NCBI RefSeq assembly: GCF_000024105.1
Contig: NC_013171.1
Location: forward strand, 1,050,501 to 1,114,500
DNA length: 64,000 nt
From: Anaerococcus prevotii DSM 20548
Lineage (GTDB): Bacteria > Bacillota > Clostridia > Tissierellales > Peptoniphilaceae
Reading direction: 5' to 3'
The notes below the pieces were generated by a model, which saw only the letters and a list, made by a program, of their open reading frames with translations, was not told the DNA's origin and searched no databases. Position 1 is the stretch's first letter. Each line of letters starts with the position of its first letter. Made by a program: the position numbers and the translations under genes. Below, in pieces: positions 32,215 to 41,418 of the stretch.

Positions 32215-33571
32215 CTATAAACTTATCTAGATTCTCTTTAGAAACTCTATGAAGCTCATTTCTTGGAAGGATTTTAAGAATTTCCCAACCTAAATCTAGA
32301 GATTCATCGAGTTCTCTATTCTCGTCCTTATCTTGGGCTAAGAATCTTCTTTCAAATTCATCTCCGAAACGTAAATATTTCTTATCAACATCGGACAAAT
32401 CATCTTCACCAACAATTTGAGAAATATTTCTAACATCTTGGACTTTAGAATATGATTCATAAAGTTGGTTCATTAGGTCTTCATGGTCAGCCCTTGTATA
32501 ACCTTCACCTATACCGTCCTTCATAAGTCTTGATAAGGAAGGAAGTACATTTATTGGAGGATAGATTCCCTTATTAGAAAGAGACCTGTCAATTACAATT
32601 TGTCCCTCTGTTATATAGCCTGTAAGGTCGGCAACAGGGTGGGTTATATCATCATTAGGCATGGTAAGTATTGGAATAAGAGTTACAGATCCCTTAACTC
32701 CCCTAATCATTCCTGCCCTTTCGTATAAAGAAGCAAGGTCTGAGTAAAGATATCCAGGATAGCCCTTCCTTGAAGGAACCTCTCCCCTTATAGATGAAAC
32801 TTCACGTAGGGCTTCTGAATAAGATGTCATATCCGTAACTATTACTAGTACGTGATAGCCCCTCTTGTAGGCTAGATATTCAGCTGCTGTTAGGGCACAT
32901 TTTGGAGCAACAAGTCTTTCCATTATTGGAGAATCCGCAAGGTTTTGATACATTACAACCTTATCACGAACACCTGCCTTGTTAAAGGCATCCTCGAAGA
33001 ACATGGCTTCGTCTTTCTTAATCCCCATAGCAGCAAAAACAAAGCAGAAGTTCTCATCTGTCTTAAGCTTAGCTTGTCTTACAATTTGAGCTGCAATCTC
33101 GTTGTGTAAAAGACCAGATCCAGAAAATATCGGTAGCTTTTGTCCACGGATAAGGGTTGTTAGAGTATCAATAGAAGATATTCCTGTCTGGATGAAGTCT
33201 CTTGGGTACTCACGTGCTACAGGATTTAGGGGAAGTCCCTCTACTGAATATTTATCATCAGAGTAGATATCTCCTCCATTATCAATTGGCTCTCCTATTC
33301 CGTTAAAGCTCCTACCAAGTATTGATTCATCGAGAGGAATCTCTAAAGGCTTTTCATGAAAGCTTACTACTATATCATTTAAGGAAAACTCTTCTGTATT
33401 ACCAAAAACTTCAATAGTTACAGTGTCATCATCAATTTTAACAACTTGACCTACAAAGTCCATCCCCAAAGCGTGAACAGAAACTACTGCCTTGTAGGCT
33501 ACATCTGTAACTTTTTCTATCTCAATCATAGATGATTCAATTTTTCTAATCTTAGTATATTCTTTTCTCAT
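32207..33571 (-). CDS. ntpB: V-type ATPase subunit B
   Basis: Non-catalytic nucleotide-binding subunit of the V1 hexamer. Length is 454 residues. Landmarks are [31 protein letters not shown], in which a degenerate P-loop replaces GKT as expected for B, and [15 protein letters not shown] and [13 protein letters not shown]. The ATG directly follows the ntpA stop codon. It alternates with A around the D/F shaft. Confidence 0.96.
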   Translation of the reverse strand: MRKEYTKIRKIESSMIEIEKVTDVAYKAVVSVHALGMDFVGQVVKIDDDTVTIEVFGNTEEFSLNDIVVSFHEKPLEIPLDESILGRSFNGIGEPIDNGGDIYSDDKYSVEGLPLNPVAREYPRDFIQTGISSIDTLTTLIRGQKLPIFSGSGLLHNEIAAQIVRQAKLKTDENFCFVFAAMGIKKDEAMFFEDAFNKAGVRDKVVMYQNLADSPIMERLVAPKCALTAAEYLAYKRGYHVLVIVTDMTSYSEALREVSSIRGEVPSRKGYPGYLYSDLASLYERAGMIRGVKGSVTLIPILTMPNDDITHPVADLTGYITEGQIVIDRSLSNKGIYPPINVLPSLSRLMKDGIGEGYTRADHEDLMNQLYESYSKVQDVRNISQIVGEDDLSDVDKKYLRFGDEFERRFLAQDKDENRELDESLDLGWEILKILPRNELHRVSKENLDKFIGE

Positions 33572-35320
33572 CTATAAACCTTCCTTCACACTTACAAAAT
33601 GATTGTTTATCTTTGAATTAAGATCAATAAACTTGTCTAACTCATCATTTTTTATATTATATTTCATTTGAGTAATCTCGTTAATTAGATTTGAATCATA
33701 TATAGCCTTATGGCTAAGACCACCACTAATAGCTGCTTTACTCTTTTGATAATAATTATAAATAATGTCGAGCATCTTGACTTGTTTTTCAAGTGGTACA
33801 TATTTATCAATATCATTGTAAGCATTTTGTTGTAAGAAGCCATTTCTTATAAGACCAGAAACATCTAATATGTTCTTTTGACTATTAGAAAGTGCATCTT
33901 CACCAACTAGCATCATGATAGATCTAACTTCGTCTTCTTCAAGAAGGACATTCATCAATTCATTTCTTATAGCAATTATGTCCTTACCCAGTCTTTCCTC
34001 ATAGTAGGCTCTGATTTTTTCAATATAATTAGAATAAGAAGAAAGCCAGTTTATAGCTGGATAGTGTCTTGAATAAGCAAGCTTTCTATCAAGTCCTAAA
34101 AATACATTTACACATCTTCTAGTATTTTCTGTTACAGGCTCTGAGAAGTCTCCTCCTGAAGGAGATACGGCCCCGATAAGAGTAACAGAACCTTCGCTTC
34201 CGTTTAAGTTTTTGAAATATCCCGCTCTTTCATAAAATTGTGAAAGTCTTGATCCAAGATATGCAGGATAGCCTTCCTCGGCTGGGATTTCTTCAAGTCT
34301 TCCTGATATTTCACGTAAGGCCTCTGCCCATCTTGATGATGAGTCTGCCATAAGAGCTACATCATAACCCATGTCTCTAAAGTATTCAGCCATAGTAATA
34401 CCAGTATAGATAGATGCTTCCCTAGCTGCTACCGGCATGTTTGAAGTGTTAGCAATCAAGATAGTCCTTTCCATAAGTCCCTTACCTGTGTTTGGATCTA
34501 TAAGATCAGGGAACTCCTCAAGAACCTGGGTCATCTCGTTTCCACGCTCTCCACATCCAATATAAATTATTATATCTACGTCAGAATATTGGGCAAGCTG
34601 GTGTTGAAGCATGGTCTTTCCTGTACCGAATCCACCAGGAATTGCAACAGTACCTCCCTTAGCAAGAGGGAAGAAAACATCAAGGACCCTTTGACCTGTC
34701 TCAAATAGCTTCTCTATTGGCATATTAGCCATAACTGGTCTTTGATTTCTAACTGGCCAATATTGGTATAGTTTTTCCTCAACCACATTTTTTTCTGTCT
34801 TAATCTTTACTACAGTATCCTCAAGGGTGTACAAACCATCTTCTGCTACTTCAACAACTTCACCACTAACTTGAGTCATAAGTCTATGCTCGATAGTTTC
34901 AGTTTCTTTTATGGTAGCGTAGATGTCGCCTCTTTTAATCTTATCTCCAACCTTAACAGTAAGTTTGACATCCCATTTTTTCTCAGTATCTAGATTTTCA
35001 AATCCTATTCCTGAAGGAATAAAGGATCCATTTTTATCCATTATATTTTTTAAGGGTCTTTGGATACCATCAAACATGTTTCCAAGCATACCTGGGCCCA
35101 GTCTTACTGAAAGAGGTCTACCAGTTGGAATTATATCTTCATTTACTTTAAGTCCTGATGTATCTTCATAAACCTGAATTGTCGCAAGATCACCCTCAAG
35201 TGATATTACTTCACCTATAAGCTTTAGCTTACCAACTGAAACCATCTCACGAACAGTCAAGATTTTCGCATCTGTCGCAATTACAACAGGACCATTTATT
35301 GTTTTAATTTTTGGATTCAT
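33572..35320 (-). CDS. ntpA: V-type ATPase catalytic subunit A
   Basis: Catalytic subunit of V1. From the ATG at 35320 the protein has 582 residues. The Walker A GGFGTGKT is at about 229-236, the non-homologous region typical of V/A-type A subunits lies before it (about 115-185), and the catalytic SSRWAEALRE and PAEEGYPAYL segments follow. The frame could begin at a TTG six codons upstream, but the ATG is preferred. Its start overlaps the end of ntpE by 17 bases. Confidence 0.96.
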   Translation of the reverse strand: MNPKIKTINGPVVIATDAKILTVREMVSVGKLKLIGEVISLEGDLATIQVYEDTSGLKVNEDIIPTGRPLSVRLGPGMLGNMFDGIQRPLKNIMDKNGSFIPSGIGFENLDTEKKWDVKLTVKVGDKIKRGDIYATIKETETIEHRLMTQVSGEVVEVAEDGLYTLEDTVVKIKTEKNVVEEKLYQYWPVRNQRPVMANMPIEKLFETGQRVLDVFFPLAKGGTVAIPGGFGTGKTMLQHQLAQYSDVDIIIYIGCGERGNEMTQVLEEFPDLIDPNTGKGLMERTILIANTSNMPVAAREASIYTGITMAEYFRDMGYDVALMADSSSRWAEALREISGRLEEIPAEEGYPAYLGSRLSQFYERAGYFKNLNGSEGSVTLIGAVSPSGGDFSEPVTENTRRCVNVFLGLDRKLAYSRHYPAINWLSSYSNYIEKIRAYYEERLGKDIIAIRNELMNVLLEEDEVRSIMMLVGEDALSNSQKNILDVSGLIRNGFLQQNAYNDIDKYVPLEKQVKMLDIIYNYYQKSKAAISGGLSHKAIYDSNLINEITQMKYNIKNDELDKFIDLNSKINNHFVSVKEGL

Positions 35321-35909
35321 TAAAACTCTCACTTTCAAGAAGTTGATTTAGTTTTTTACCAACTTCATATTTCTTCTCTTTAAGCCTATTCAAATAAGTA
35401 TAATTATATCTAAAATCTCTATCAAGATTTGAAATTATAAAACCACCAATATACTCATCATCGAGTACTTCTACATTAGGAAAGTCTATAAGCTTCTTGT
35501 CCTTTTCTAATACACTTATTATTACTTCTTTCTTAGATAAGCCAAGGTCTTCTAGAGCTTTATCTATACTTGAAGTTAGCTTGTCTTTATAGTCTTTAGT
35601 ATTAGTAAAATCTCTAAGATTTTCTTTAATTCGTTTTGTCAAATCTTCCAATAGAGATTGTCTATAAAGAAATATATCATTTTTAGATTCAAATTCTTTC
35701 TTAGAAACATTCTCATTCTTTCTAGTCTCAGCAAATATTTGTCTATCCTTGACACTCTCTTCCAAGTGCTTTTCTAGCTCCGCCTTTTTATCTGAAACTA
35801 ATTTTGAATTATCCTCTGTTGACTGATATAATTCTTTTTCACTTTTTTCTTTTTCTTCATCCCATACCATCTTTCTAAAGGATGAAATCTTTGCTTCTAG
35901 ATCTAGCAT
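35304..35909 (-). CDS. ntpE: V-type ATPase subunit E (peripheral stalk)
   Basis: Peripheral stalk subunit of about 201 residues. The N-terminal 100 residues form a long charged helix and the C-terminal part is the globular E domain (YIGGFIISNLDRDFRYNYTYLNRLKE). I start at ATG 35909 since GGAGGAAAA precedes it; the ATG five codons upstream overlaps this ribosome site. E normally pairs with a G/H-type helical subunit, and no separate gene for that partner exists in this operon (see ntpI). Confidence 0.9.
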   Translation of the reverse strand: MLDLEAKISSFRKMVWDEEKEKSEKELYQSTEDNSKLVSDKKAELEKHLEESVKDRQIFAETRKNENVSKKEFESKNDIFLYRQSLLEDLTKRIKENLRDFTNTKDYKDKLTSSIDKALEDLGLSKKEVIISVLEKDKKLIDFPNVEVLDDEYIGGFIISNLDRDFRYNYTYLNRLKEKKYEVGKKLNQLLESESFNESKN

Positions 35910-35920
35910 TTTTCCTCCAA

Positions 35921-36160
35921 TCAACCATCAATAACTACGATTAAAGGCTCACTTTTATTTTCTCTATAATAATCAACATCCTTGGATATATTATTATAAA
36001 TTGTTCTACTTAAGATAAGAACAGCTAGATTATCATCACTTACAGAAGTCTTAAATTTACTAAGACTTTCTTCGATTCTATCTACCTGCTCTATTTCTAT
36101 ACCCCCAAGCCTAAACATAAGGTTTAAGCTTGGATCGTTACTTATTAATTTTGCCTTCAT
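35921..36160 (-). CDS. ntpG: V-type ATPase subunit F, short form
   Basis: Rotor-associated regulatory subunit F (NtpG in Enterococcus). The core Rossmann-like fold is visible: MKAKLISNDPSLNLMFRLGGI, then LAVLILSRTIYNNI and PLIVVIDG. At 79 residues it is about 25 shorter than usual: the C-terminal loop and helix that follow the PLIVVI strand are absent, and a TGA ends it directly before the ntpE ribosome site. Position between K and E in the operon supports the call. It may be a naturally reduced form or a truncation. Confidence 0.82.
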   Translation of the reverse strand: MKAKLISNDPSLNLMFRLGGIEIEQVDRIEESLSKFKTSVSDDNLAVLILSRTIYNNISKDVDYYRENKSEPLIVVIDG

Positions 36161-36161
36161 T

Positions 36162-36590
36162 TTATGCGTATAGGATTAGGATTGATATAATTACACCGAA
36201 GATAGCAATACCTTCTGCAAGACCTACGAAGATGATTGTTCTACCAAGGATAGATTGATCTTCTGAAATAGCACCAAGTGCTGCTGAACCTACAGTACCT
36301 ACTGCATAACCAGTACCAATTGTTGCAAGACCTGTTGAGAGTGCTGCACCAATGTATTTTAGACCATCACTTGCTGCTGCACTTGTGCCAGCTTCTGCTG
36401 CTTTTGAGCTTGATGGGAAAAGAAGAACTATCATCATTACCATAATTGGTACAAATGTTGAAAGATTAAGCTTTAATGCTTTTCTAATCTTTGCCTTTGA
36501 ACTATCTTCGTTTGTTTTTAATAGATATAAACCTGAATAAATTGTCATTACGACAACTGCTAATGCTAATAAAGCAATTTTAAAAATCAT
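36162..36590 (-). CDS. ntpK: V-type ATPase proteolipid subunit K (rotor ring)
   Basis: Membrane ring subunit of 142 residues. The C-terminal 70 residues form one helical hairpin (DGLKYIGAALSTGLATIGTG then VGLAEGIAIFGVI) with the ion-binding glutamate in the second helix. The N-terminal part has two further hydrophobic stretches (about 3-23 and 45-63) ending in SSSKAAEAG, which may be an extra hairpin or a cleavable leader. The classical Enterococcus NtpK has two ion-type hairpins; here only one looks functional. Whether the enzyme moves protons or sodium cannot be decided from this sequence. Confidence 0.92.
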   Translation of the reverse strand: MIFKIALLALAVVVMTIYSGLYLLKTNEDSSKAKIRKALKLNLSTFVPIMVMMIVLLFPSSSKAAEAGTSAAASDGLKYIGAALSTGLATIGTGYAVGTVGSAALGAISEDQSILGRTIIFVGLAEGIAIFGVIISILILYA

Positions 36591-36599
36591 ATTAACTCC

Positions 36600-37976
36600 T
36601 TATTTTTCTGTAATTGGTCTAAACTTACGACCATTTCCTTCATAGTACTTACTAAACATTTCGTAAAATTCTAGTCTTAGTCCTTGGATGAATACAATCA
36701 TTCCTTCAAGACCTATTATCAGAACATTACCTAATATCAAAATTATTATTCCAATTATTCCACCACCTGCAAGTTTTGCCATGACTTCAAAGGCCATATA
36801 CAAACCTACGTGGTTGATTGCGAAAGCTCCAACTCTTGTAAAAGACACTAAGTTAGAGAATACCGATAGTAGGGCCTCTACTATTGAGAATGAACTTTCT
36901 ACATAATAGTCACCCTTGGAACTGTCATATAGCGGATATTCTCCCTCAATCCTTCTTGCTAGTGGCTGTTTAAATATTATCATAACTATTGATAACACAA
37001 GAATTATTATAGCTACCAGCATAGGTATTGGGCTTTTTCCTACTATATTAAGGATGATTAGTATAAAAGAAATCATCATCATAAGACCTGCTAGGCCTTC
37101 TTTTCCAAATATTCCTTCCTCTATATTATCTTGTTTTTTGACTTTGTTGAAGATTCCTATGATATAAGATATGACCATCAATACTACACCGAACGCTACA
37201 GATGCTATTAGTACAGTCATAATATTATCAAAAGGCTTGATCAACAATGTAGGTATCAGAGTCTCTATACCAAAGAATGAACCATACATCAATCCAAATA
37301 TAGAAGAACTTATTCCTATTCTTCTTACCAGGCCGCCAAAGGTCTTGTTTATCTTGTCTACATAGAAGCTTAATAAAACAAATACTAATCCTTGTCCTAA
37401 ATCACCGAACATCATTCCATACAACAATAAATATGTTATAGCGAAAAATGGTGTCGGGTCAATTTCGTTATAGTTTGGAGCACCGTACATGTTCACCAAA
37501 AACTCAAAAGGACGAAAGAGAATATTGTTTTTTAGTTTGGTCGGCGGTTTCGAGGAATAACTCCTATTGTTTATATTTACCTTAGTTTTGTCGTATTTTT
37601 CTTCAAGATTTTTGAAGTCATCGACTTTTGATTTAGGAACCCAGCCACTAAGGTAGAAGTACTTGTCCCCTTTTGCCATCTTATCTTTTATTTCGCTACT
37701 TTTTTCATAGTATTCGATAGTATGAGGAATATCTTCAATCAAATCCTCATTTTTATTCTTGATAGCTTCGATTTTCTCTTCTAGTTCTTTTATTTCTTTG
37801 TCAGTTTCTTCTAATTTCCTATCGATAGTTTCTAGATCATCAGACTCTGGAGTCTTTTTATCTATAAAACCCATAGTATTGACAGCTCTTTTAATATCTT
37901 CTTTGACCTGTTTAGGATAAACTAACAAATAATTTTCTTTGCTGTCAATATTTTTATTTTTCTTCTTAATTGCCAA
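36600..37976 (-). CDS. ntpI: V-type ATPase subunit I, C-terminal part (membrane half)
   Basis: A 458-codon frame that continues subunit I after an in-frame TAA. Residues 1-165 are the rest of the cytoplasmic arm (ENYLLVYPKQVKEDI, a coiled coil, YFYLSGWVPKSKV), and the rest is the membrane part with about seven helices. It includes TPFFAITYLLLYGMMFGDLGQG and FTRVGAFAINHVGLYMAFE, with the arginine needed for ion transfer. If translated separately, the only start at the boundary is TTG at 37976, with a weak AAGGGA upstream. Readthrough or restart from the upstream frame is possible. Essential membrane residues are present. Confidence 0.85.
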   Translation of the reverse strand: MAIKKKNKNIDSKENYLLVYPKQVKEDIKRAVNTMGFIDKKTPESDDLETIDRKLEETDKEIKELEEKIEAIKNKNEDLIEDIPHTIEYYEKSSEIKDKMAKGDKYFYLSGWVPKSKVDDFKNLEEKYDKTKVNINNRSYSSKPPTKLKNNILFRPFEFLVNMYGAPNYNEIDPTPFFAITYLLLYGMMFGDLGQGLVFVLLSFYVDKINKTFGGLVRRIGISSSIFGLMYGSFFGIETLIPTLLIKPFDNIMTVLIASVAFGVVLMVISYIIGIFNKVKKQDNIEEGIFGKEGLAGLMMMISFILIILNIVGKSPIPMLVAIIILVLSIVMIIFKQPLARRIEGEYPLYDSSKGDYYVESSFSIVEALLSVFSNLVSFTRVGAFAINHVGLYMAFEVMAKLAGGGIIGIIILILGNVLIIGLEGMIVFIQGLRLEFYEMFSKYYEGNGRKFRPITEK

Positions 37977-38861
37977 TTATTTGTTCCCTTCTTCTAAAAT
38001 AGATGAGCTAATATCAGAAACTATATCTTCGCTATAATTCTCATAAATTCTGTCAAGCTTATCTTTCATTTGCTTATACTCATCTTCTATCTCTTTTTTC
38101 CTTAATTCACCCTCTGAAAGGATATTTGAGTAAACTTCATCAGATTTATCCTTAGTTAAGGATGAATATTTTTTATCAAGCTGAGCTATTACATCAAAGG
38201 TATTAGCTTTCTCATTAGAAACTATATTATCTGTATCAGTTCTCAATTTACTTGTTTCCTTATCAAGTGCTATAAGTTCATCAAGATATCCCAAAGAAAT
38301 ATCATCAAGGCTACCATCCAAGTGGAGAATCAATGAAGGCAAGTTGTCATAGTTATTCTTTAGAATATATCTACCATCCTTGCTTACTTCACCAAACCTA
38401 TGATCAAAGTAGTTGAGATTTTTAATCTTTCTAATATCTATTCCATACCTATTAAGGACTTCTAAGTTATCCTTATACTCTTCGAGAATATTTTTTTCTT
38501 CGATTAATTTATTTTTCCTATCAATTAATGCCTTCAAGTCGTTGTATAAACTGTCAATATCGCTTTCAGAAATATGCTTTGGATTTTCACTAGCTGAAGA
38601 GTCTATTTTAAATAAATCTTTTAATAAGTTCAACTTATCAATAATAGACTTATCTGACCTTTCAAAGCTCGATATAGTTGATATATCTTCAGTCAATTCA
38701 ACATTTTCTTTACTAGCCTTAATTGAGAAAGCTCTTGATGCTACTTGATTAAAGGCATCAACTGGTTCAATATCGCCTAATTCAATAATATCTTCTAGAA
38801 AATCATCGAGATTATTTAATCTAGAAGTAATATTGACAAGGTGCATTTTTTCTACTGCCAT
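37977..38861 (-). CDS. ntpI: V-type ATPase subunit I, N-terminal part with extra coiled-coil segment
   Basis: A 294-residue frame. Residues 1-185 match the N-terminal arm of subunit I (MAVEKMHLVNI opening, coiled coil about 105-140, and FDHRFGEVSKDGRY). Residues about 187-294 are a charged, mostly helical stretch (LDELIALDKETSKLR through ELRKKEIEDEYKQMKDKLD) that I do not expect in subunit I. It resembles a stand-alone V-ATPase G/H peripheral-stalk subunit in length and character. It ends at a single TAA (37979-37977), after which the same frame continues as the rest of subunit I. Joined, the frame has 753 codons, about 100 more than normal. Confidence 0.8.
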   Translation of the reverse strand: MAVEKMHLVNITSRLNNLDDFLEDIIELGDIEPVDAFNQVASRAFSIKASKENVELTEDISTISSFERSDKSIIDKLNLLKDLFKIDSSASENPKHISESDIDSLYNDLKALIDRKNKLIEEKNILEEYKDNLEVLNRYGIDIRKIKNLNYFDHRFGEVSKDGRYILKNNYDNLPSLILHLDGSLDDISLGYLDELIALDKETSKLRTDTDNIVSNEKANTFDVIAQLDKKYSSLTKDKSDEVYSNILSEGELRKKEIEDEYKQMKDKLDRIYENYSEDIVSDISSSILEEGNK

Positions 38862-38863
38862 AA

Positions 38864-39844
38864 TTACCTCACAATCACTAGTTCATATCTTTCAGAAAGA
38901 GTAAAGCTCTCATCAACCTCAAGCATACTAACTAAATTTTCGATATTGGTGTGGATAATGCTCATAGCAGATATTACATATAGAATAGATGATCTCTCTT
39001 TGATTATTTCATCTCTTGAAAGTTTCATCTTTCTCCTGCTGATTTTAATATGTGAATCCCACGCATTATCGAAAATACTTTTATACTTAGTACCATCAAG
39101 GTATTCATAGAAATCATCCATGGATAAGTTAGAAATCATCTTAAGCCTATCAGCGTTATAGCCCTTACCACCCTCAATCAAATAATTAAATATTTCATTA
39201 TTGTTTAAATTGAAGAATTTCTTGAGTCTATAAAGCATTTCTAGGTTAGACAAGTTAATCAACTCACCCACAAAATTTTCTATAAGGACCCTCTCTTTTG
39301 CTTTAAACTTCTTAGCTAATTTGAGAAGATTTCTAAAATAAAATTTCATCAAAGCATTACTTGATAAAAAAATCAATGATTCATTGTCCATGTTTTCATT
39401 TATAAAGGGCAAGAGAGTTCTGTAATACTTACTATCTCTAAGCCCTTCAATAAATTCTTCTAAGGTCATGCCTACATCAATTTTTAAATCTTTGGAAAAC
39501 GGATTTTGCTTTAAATTTAAAATATTTTTCTCCAAAGTATTGTTGAGTATACATTGTATTACTTCTTGAATAAGGTATATCTCATAAATACTGAAATATT
39601 CCTTAAAGAAGTCACTTTCAATACCTTCTAGAAAAAAATCTAAACTTTTTAATTCATCATAGAAATTCCTAAATAACTTTAATTCGACTTCCTTTTTGCC
39701 AGTCTCATTATTTAGAAAATCATAGTGCTCTTTAAGCAATCCTATTTTTCTTTCCAAATTGCTCTCATGAATTAATTTATTATAGAGATCGTCACTGGGT
39801 AGCTTTCCCATTTTTGCTTTCGCTTTAACAGTCACATCTCTCAT
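38864..39844 (-). CDS. ntpC: V-type ATPase subunit C (central stalk to ring connector)
   Basis: First gene of the V-ATPase operon: about 326 residues, the AC39/subunit d-like C subunit that joins the rotor shaft to the K ring. It is a helical protein with KAKAKMGKLPSDDLYNKLIHESN at the start and ENFVGELINLSNLEMLYRLKKFFNL in the middle, a typical family segment. I start at ATG 39844 because AAAGAGGT precedes it; a longer frame to 39895 lacks such a site. ntpI follows after two bases. Confidence 0.88.
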   Translation of the reverse strand: MRDVTVKAKAKMGKLPSDDLYNKLIHESNLERKIGLLKEHYDFLNNETGKKEVELKLFRNFYDELKSLDFFLEGIESDFFKEYFSIYEIYLIQEVIQCILNNTLEKNILNLKQNPFSKDLKIDVGMTLEEFIEGLRDSKYYRTLLPFINENMDNESLIFLSSNALMKFYFRNLLKLAKKFKAKERVLIENFVGELINLSNLEMLYRLKKFFNLNNNEIFNYLIEGGKGYNADRLKMISNLSMDDFYEYLDGTKYKSIFDNAWDSHIKISRRKMKLSRDEIIKERSSILYVISAMSIIHTNIENLVSMLEVDESFTLSERYELVIVR

Positions 39845-39958
39845 AACAACCTCTTTCTTTTGATACATATTAATTTTATCACTTGAACTCGACATTTAAA
39901 AGCATAAAGAATAATCTCTATAAAGTATTGATAAATACAAGTTTTCGGAAATCTTTTT

Positions 39959-40001
39959 CAAATAAAGACAAAGCTTATATCAAATCGATTAAACTTTGTC
40001 T
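39959..40001 (-). terminator. Terminator of miaB
   Basis: AGACAAAGCTT (39966-39976) and AAACTTTGTCT (39991-40001) pair over 11 positions with one wobble. On the minus strand a T-rich TTTATTT follows. It lies just after the miaB stop and before the V-ATPase operon. Confidence 0.65.
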
Positions 40002-40009
40002 AATTTTGT

Positions 40010-41359
40010 CTATTCTACAAGCTCTCCTGAAATTGTAAACGATGTATTGTCTGTAATTTTAACCTTTACAATTTCTCCAATTAATTTTTTGCTAGCCTTA
40101 ACGTGGACTAACTTAAAGGTGTCAGTTCTACCAGTAAGGATATCAGGATTGTTTTTACTTTCTGATTCTAAAAGGACTTCTACGGTTTTTCCTATATATT
40201 CTTTATTCTTCTCGTTAAATATTGGATAAATCGTATCTAATAGTCTATCAAACCTATCCTGAACTATTTCATCGTCTATTGGAGTTAGTTTTGCTGCCCT
40301 AGTTTTTGGTCTAGGTGAATACTTAAAGGTGAAGGCTGAATCAAATTCTATTTCTCTACATACCTTTAGAGTCTCCTTAAAATCCTCTTCAGTTTCAGTT
40401 GGGTAACCTACAATAATATCTGTAGAGATCGCAATCCCTGGAATTTCTTCCCTTAACTTCTTCGCTCTTTCTATATATTTTTCCTGATCATACTTTCTAT
40501 TCATGTCCTTTAGGACCTTACTTGAGCCTGATTGTAAAGGTAAGTGGAAGTAATTACATATGTTATCATTATTTTTTATGACTTCTATTAACTCATCTGA
40601 TAAATCTTTGGGATGGCTTGTAGTAAATCTCAATCTCTTAAGACCTTCAATCTGACTAATTTTTTCCAAAAGTTCTGGGAAGGTCATATCAAAATCAGCC
40701 TTATTGCCGTAGGAGTTTACATTTTGTCCTAACAGAGTTATCTCCTTGTATCCTTCCTCAACAAGATGCTCTACTTCAGCAAGAATTGCAGAAGGCCTTC
40801 TTGACTCTTCCCTTCCCCTTGATTCAGGAACTATACAATAAGAGCAGAAATTGTCGCAACCTGTCATAATATTTACAAAGGCTTGGAAGTCATTTAAGGT
40901 ATTATAATTTACATAATCATCCTTTACATCATCTGTAGAAATATCTATGACTCTCTCATTTGTTTCTAGATATCTAAATATAAGGTCTACTAGGGAGTTG
41001 ATGTTTTTTGTACCAAAGATAATATCTACTTCCTTATGGTCTTTGATAATTACTTCTCTTGCGGTTGATGTTTGCATCATACAACCTGATACGGCGATAA
41101 TTTTTTCGGGATGTTCTTTCTTTAGTTTCTTAAGGGAAGAGACTTGACCGTAAAGCTTCAGCTCAGCATTTTCTCTTACTAGACATGTGTTAAATAAAAT
41201 AAAATCCGCACTTGACCTATCTTCTGTCTTTGTATATCCTAAATCTTCAAGTATATAAGATATTCTTTCAGAATCGTGCTCATTCATTTGACAACCAAAG
41301 GTTGTTATATTGTATGTTTTGCCCTTAAAATAATCTTTGTATTTTTCTTTAACTTTCAT
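40010..41359 (-). CDS. miaB: tRNA-2-methylthio-N6-dimethylallyladenosine synthase MiaB
   Basis: Methylthiotransferase that adds a methylthio group to i6A37 of tRNA. It has 449 residues. The N-terminal cluster-binding domain has cysteines in TFGCQMNEHDSE, FNTCLVREN and VSGCMMQT. The radical SAM motif is GCDNFCSYC, and a TRAM domain closes the protein (about 380-449). The CQMNEHDSE wording fits MiaB rather than RimO or MtaB. It probably has its own transcript between two hairpins. Confidence 0.96.
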   Translation of the reverse strand: MKVKEKYKDYFKGKTYNITTFGCQMNEHDSERISYILEDLGYTKTEDRSSADFILFNTCLVRENAELKLYGQVSSLKKLKKEHPEKIIAVSGCMMQTSTAREVIIKDHKEVDIIFGTKNINSLVDLIFRYLETNERVIDISTDDVKDDYVNYNTLNDFQAFVNIMTGCDNFCSYCIVPESRGREESRRPSAILAEVEHLVEEGYKEITLLGQNVNSYGNKADFDMTFPELLEKISQIEGLKRLRFTTSHPKDLSDELIEVIKNNDNICNYFHLPLQSGSSKVLKDMNRKYDQEKYIERAKKLREEIPGIAISTDIIVGYPTETEEDFKETLKVCREIEFDSAFTFKYSPRPKTRAAKLTPIDDEIVQDRFDRLLDTIYPIFNEKNKEYIGKTVEVLLESESKNNPDILTGRTDTFKLVHVKASKKLIGEIVKVKITDNTSFTISGELVE

Positions 41360-41374
41360 ATTACTCCATTCATG

Positions 41375-41402
41375 AAAAAAGGAGATGATTTAATCATCTC
41401 CT
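41375..41402 (-). terminator. Terminator of the ispH-S1 operon
   Basis: A perfect 9-bp stem GGAGATGAT (41381-41389)/ATCATCTCC (41393-41401) with a three-base loop. On the minus strand it is followed by six T residues. Confidence 0.9.
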
Positions 41403-41418
41403 CTTAGTCTTCTAAGAT

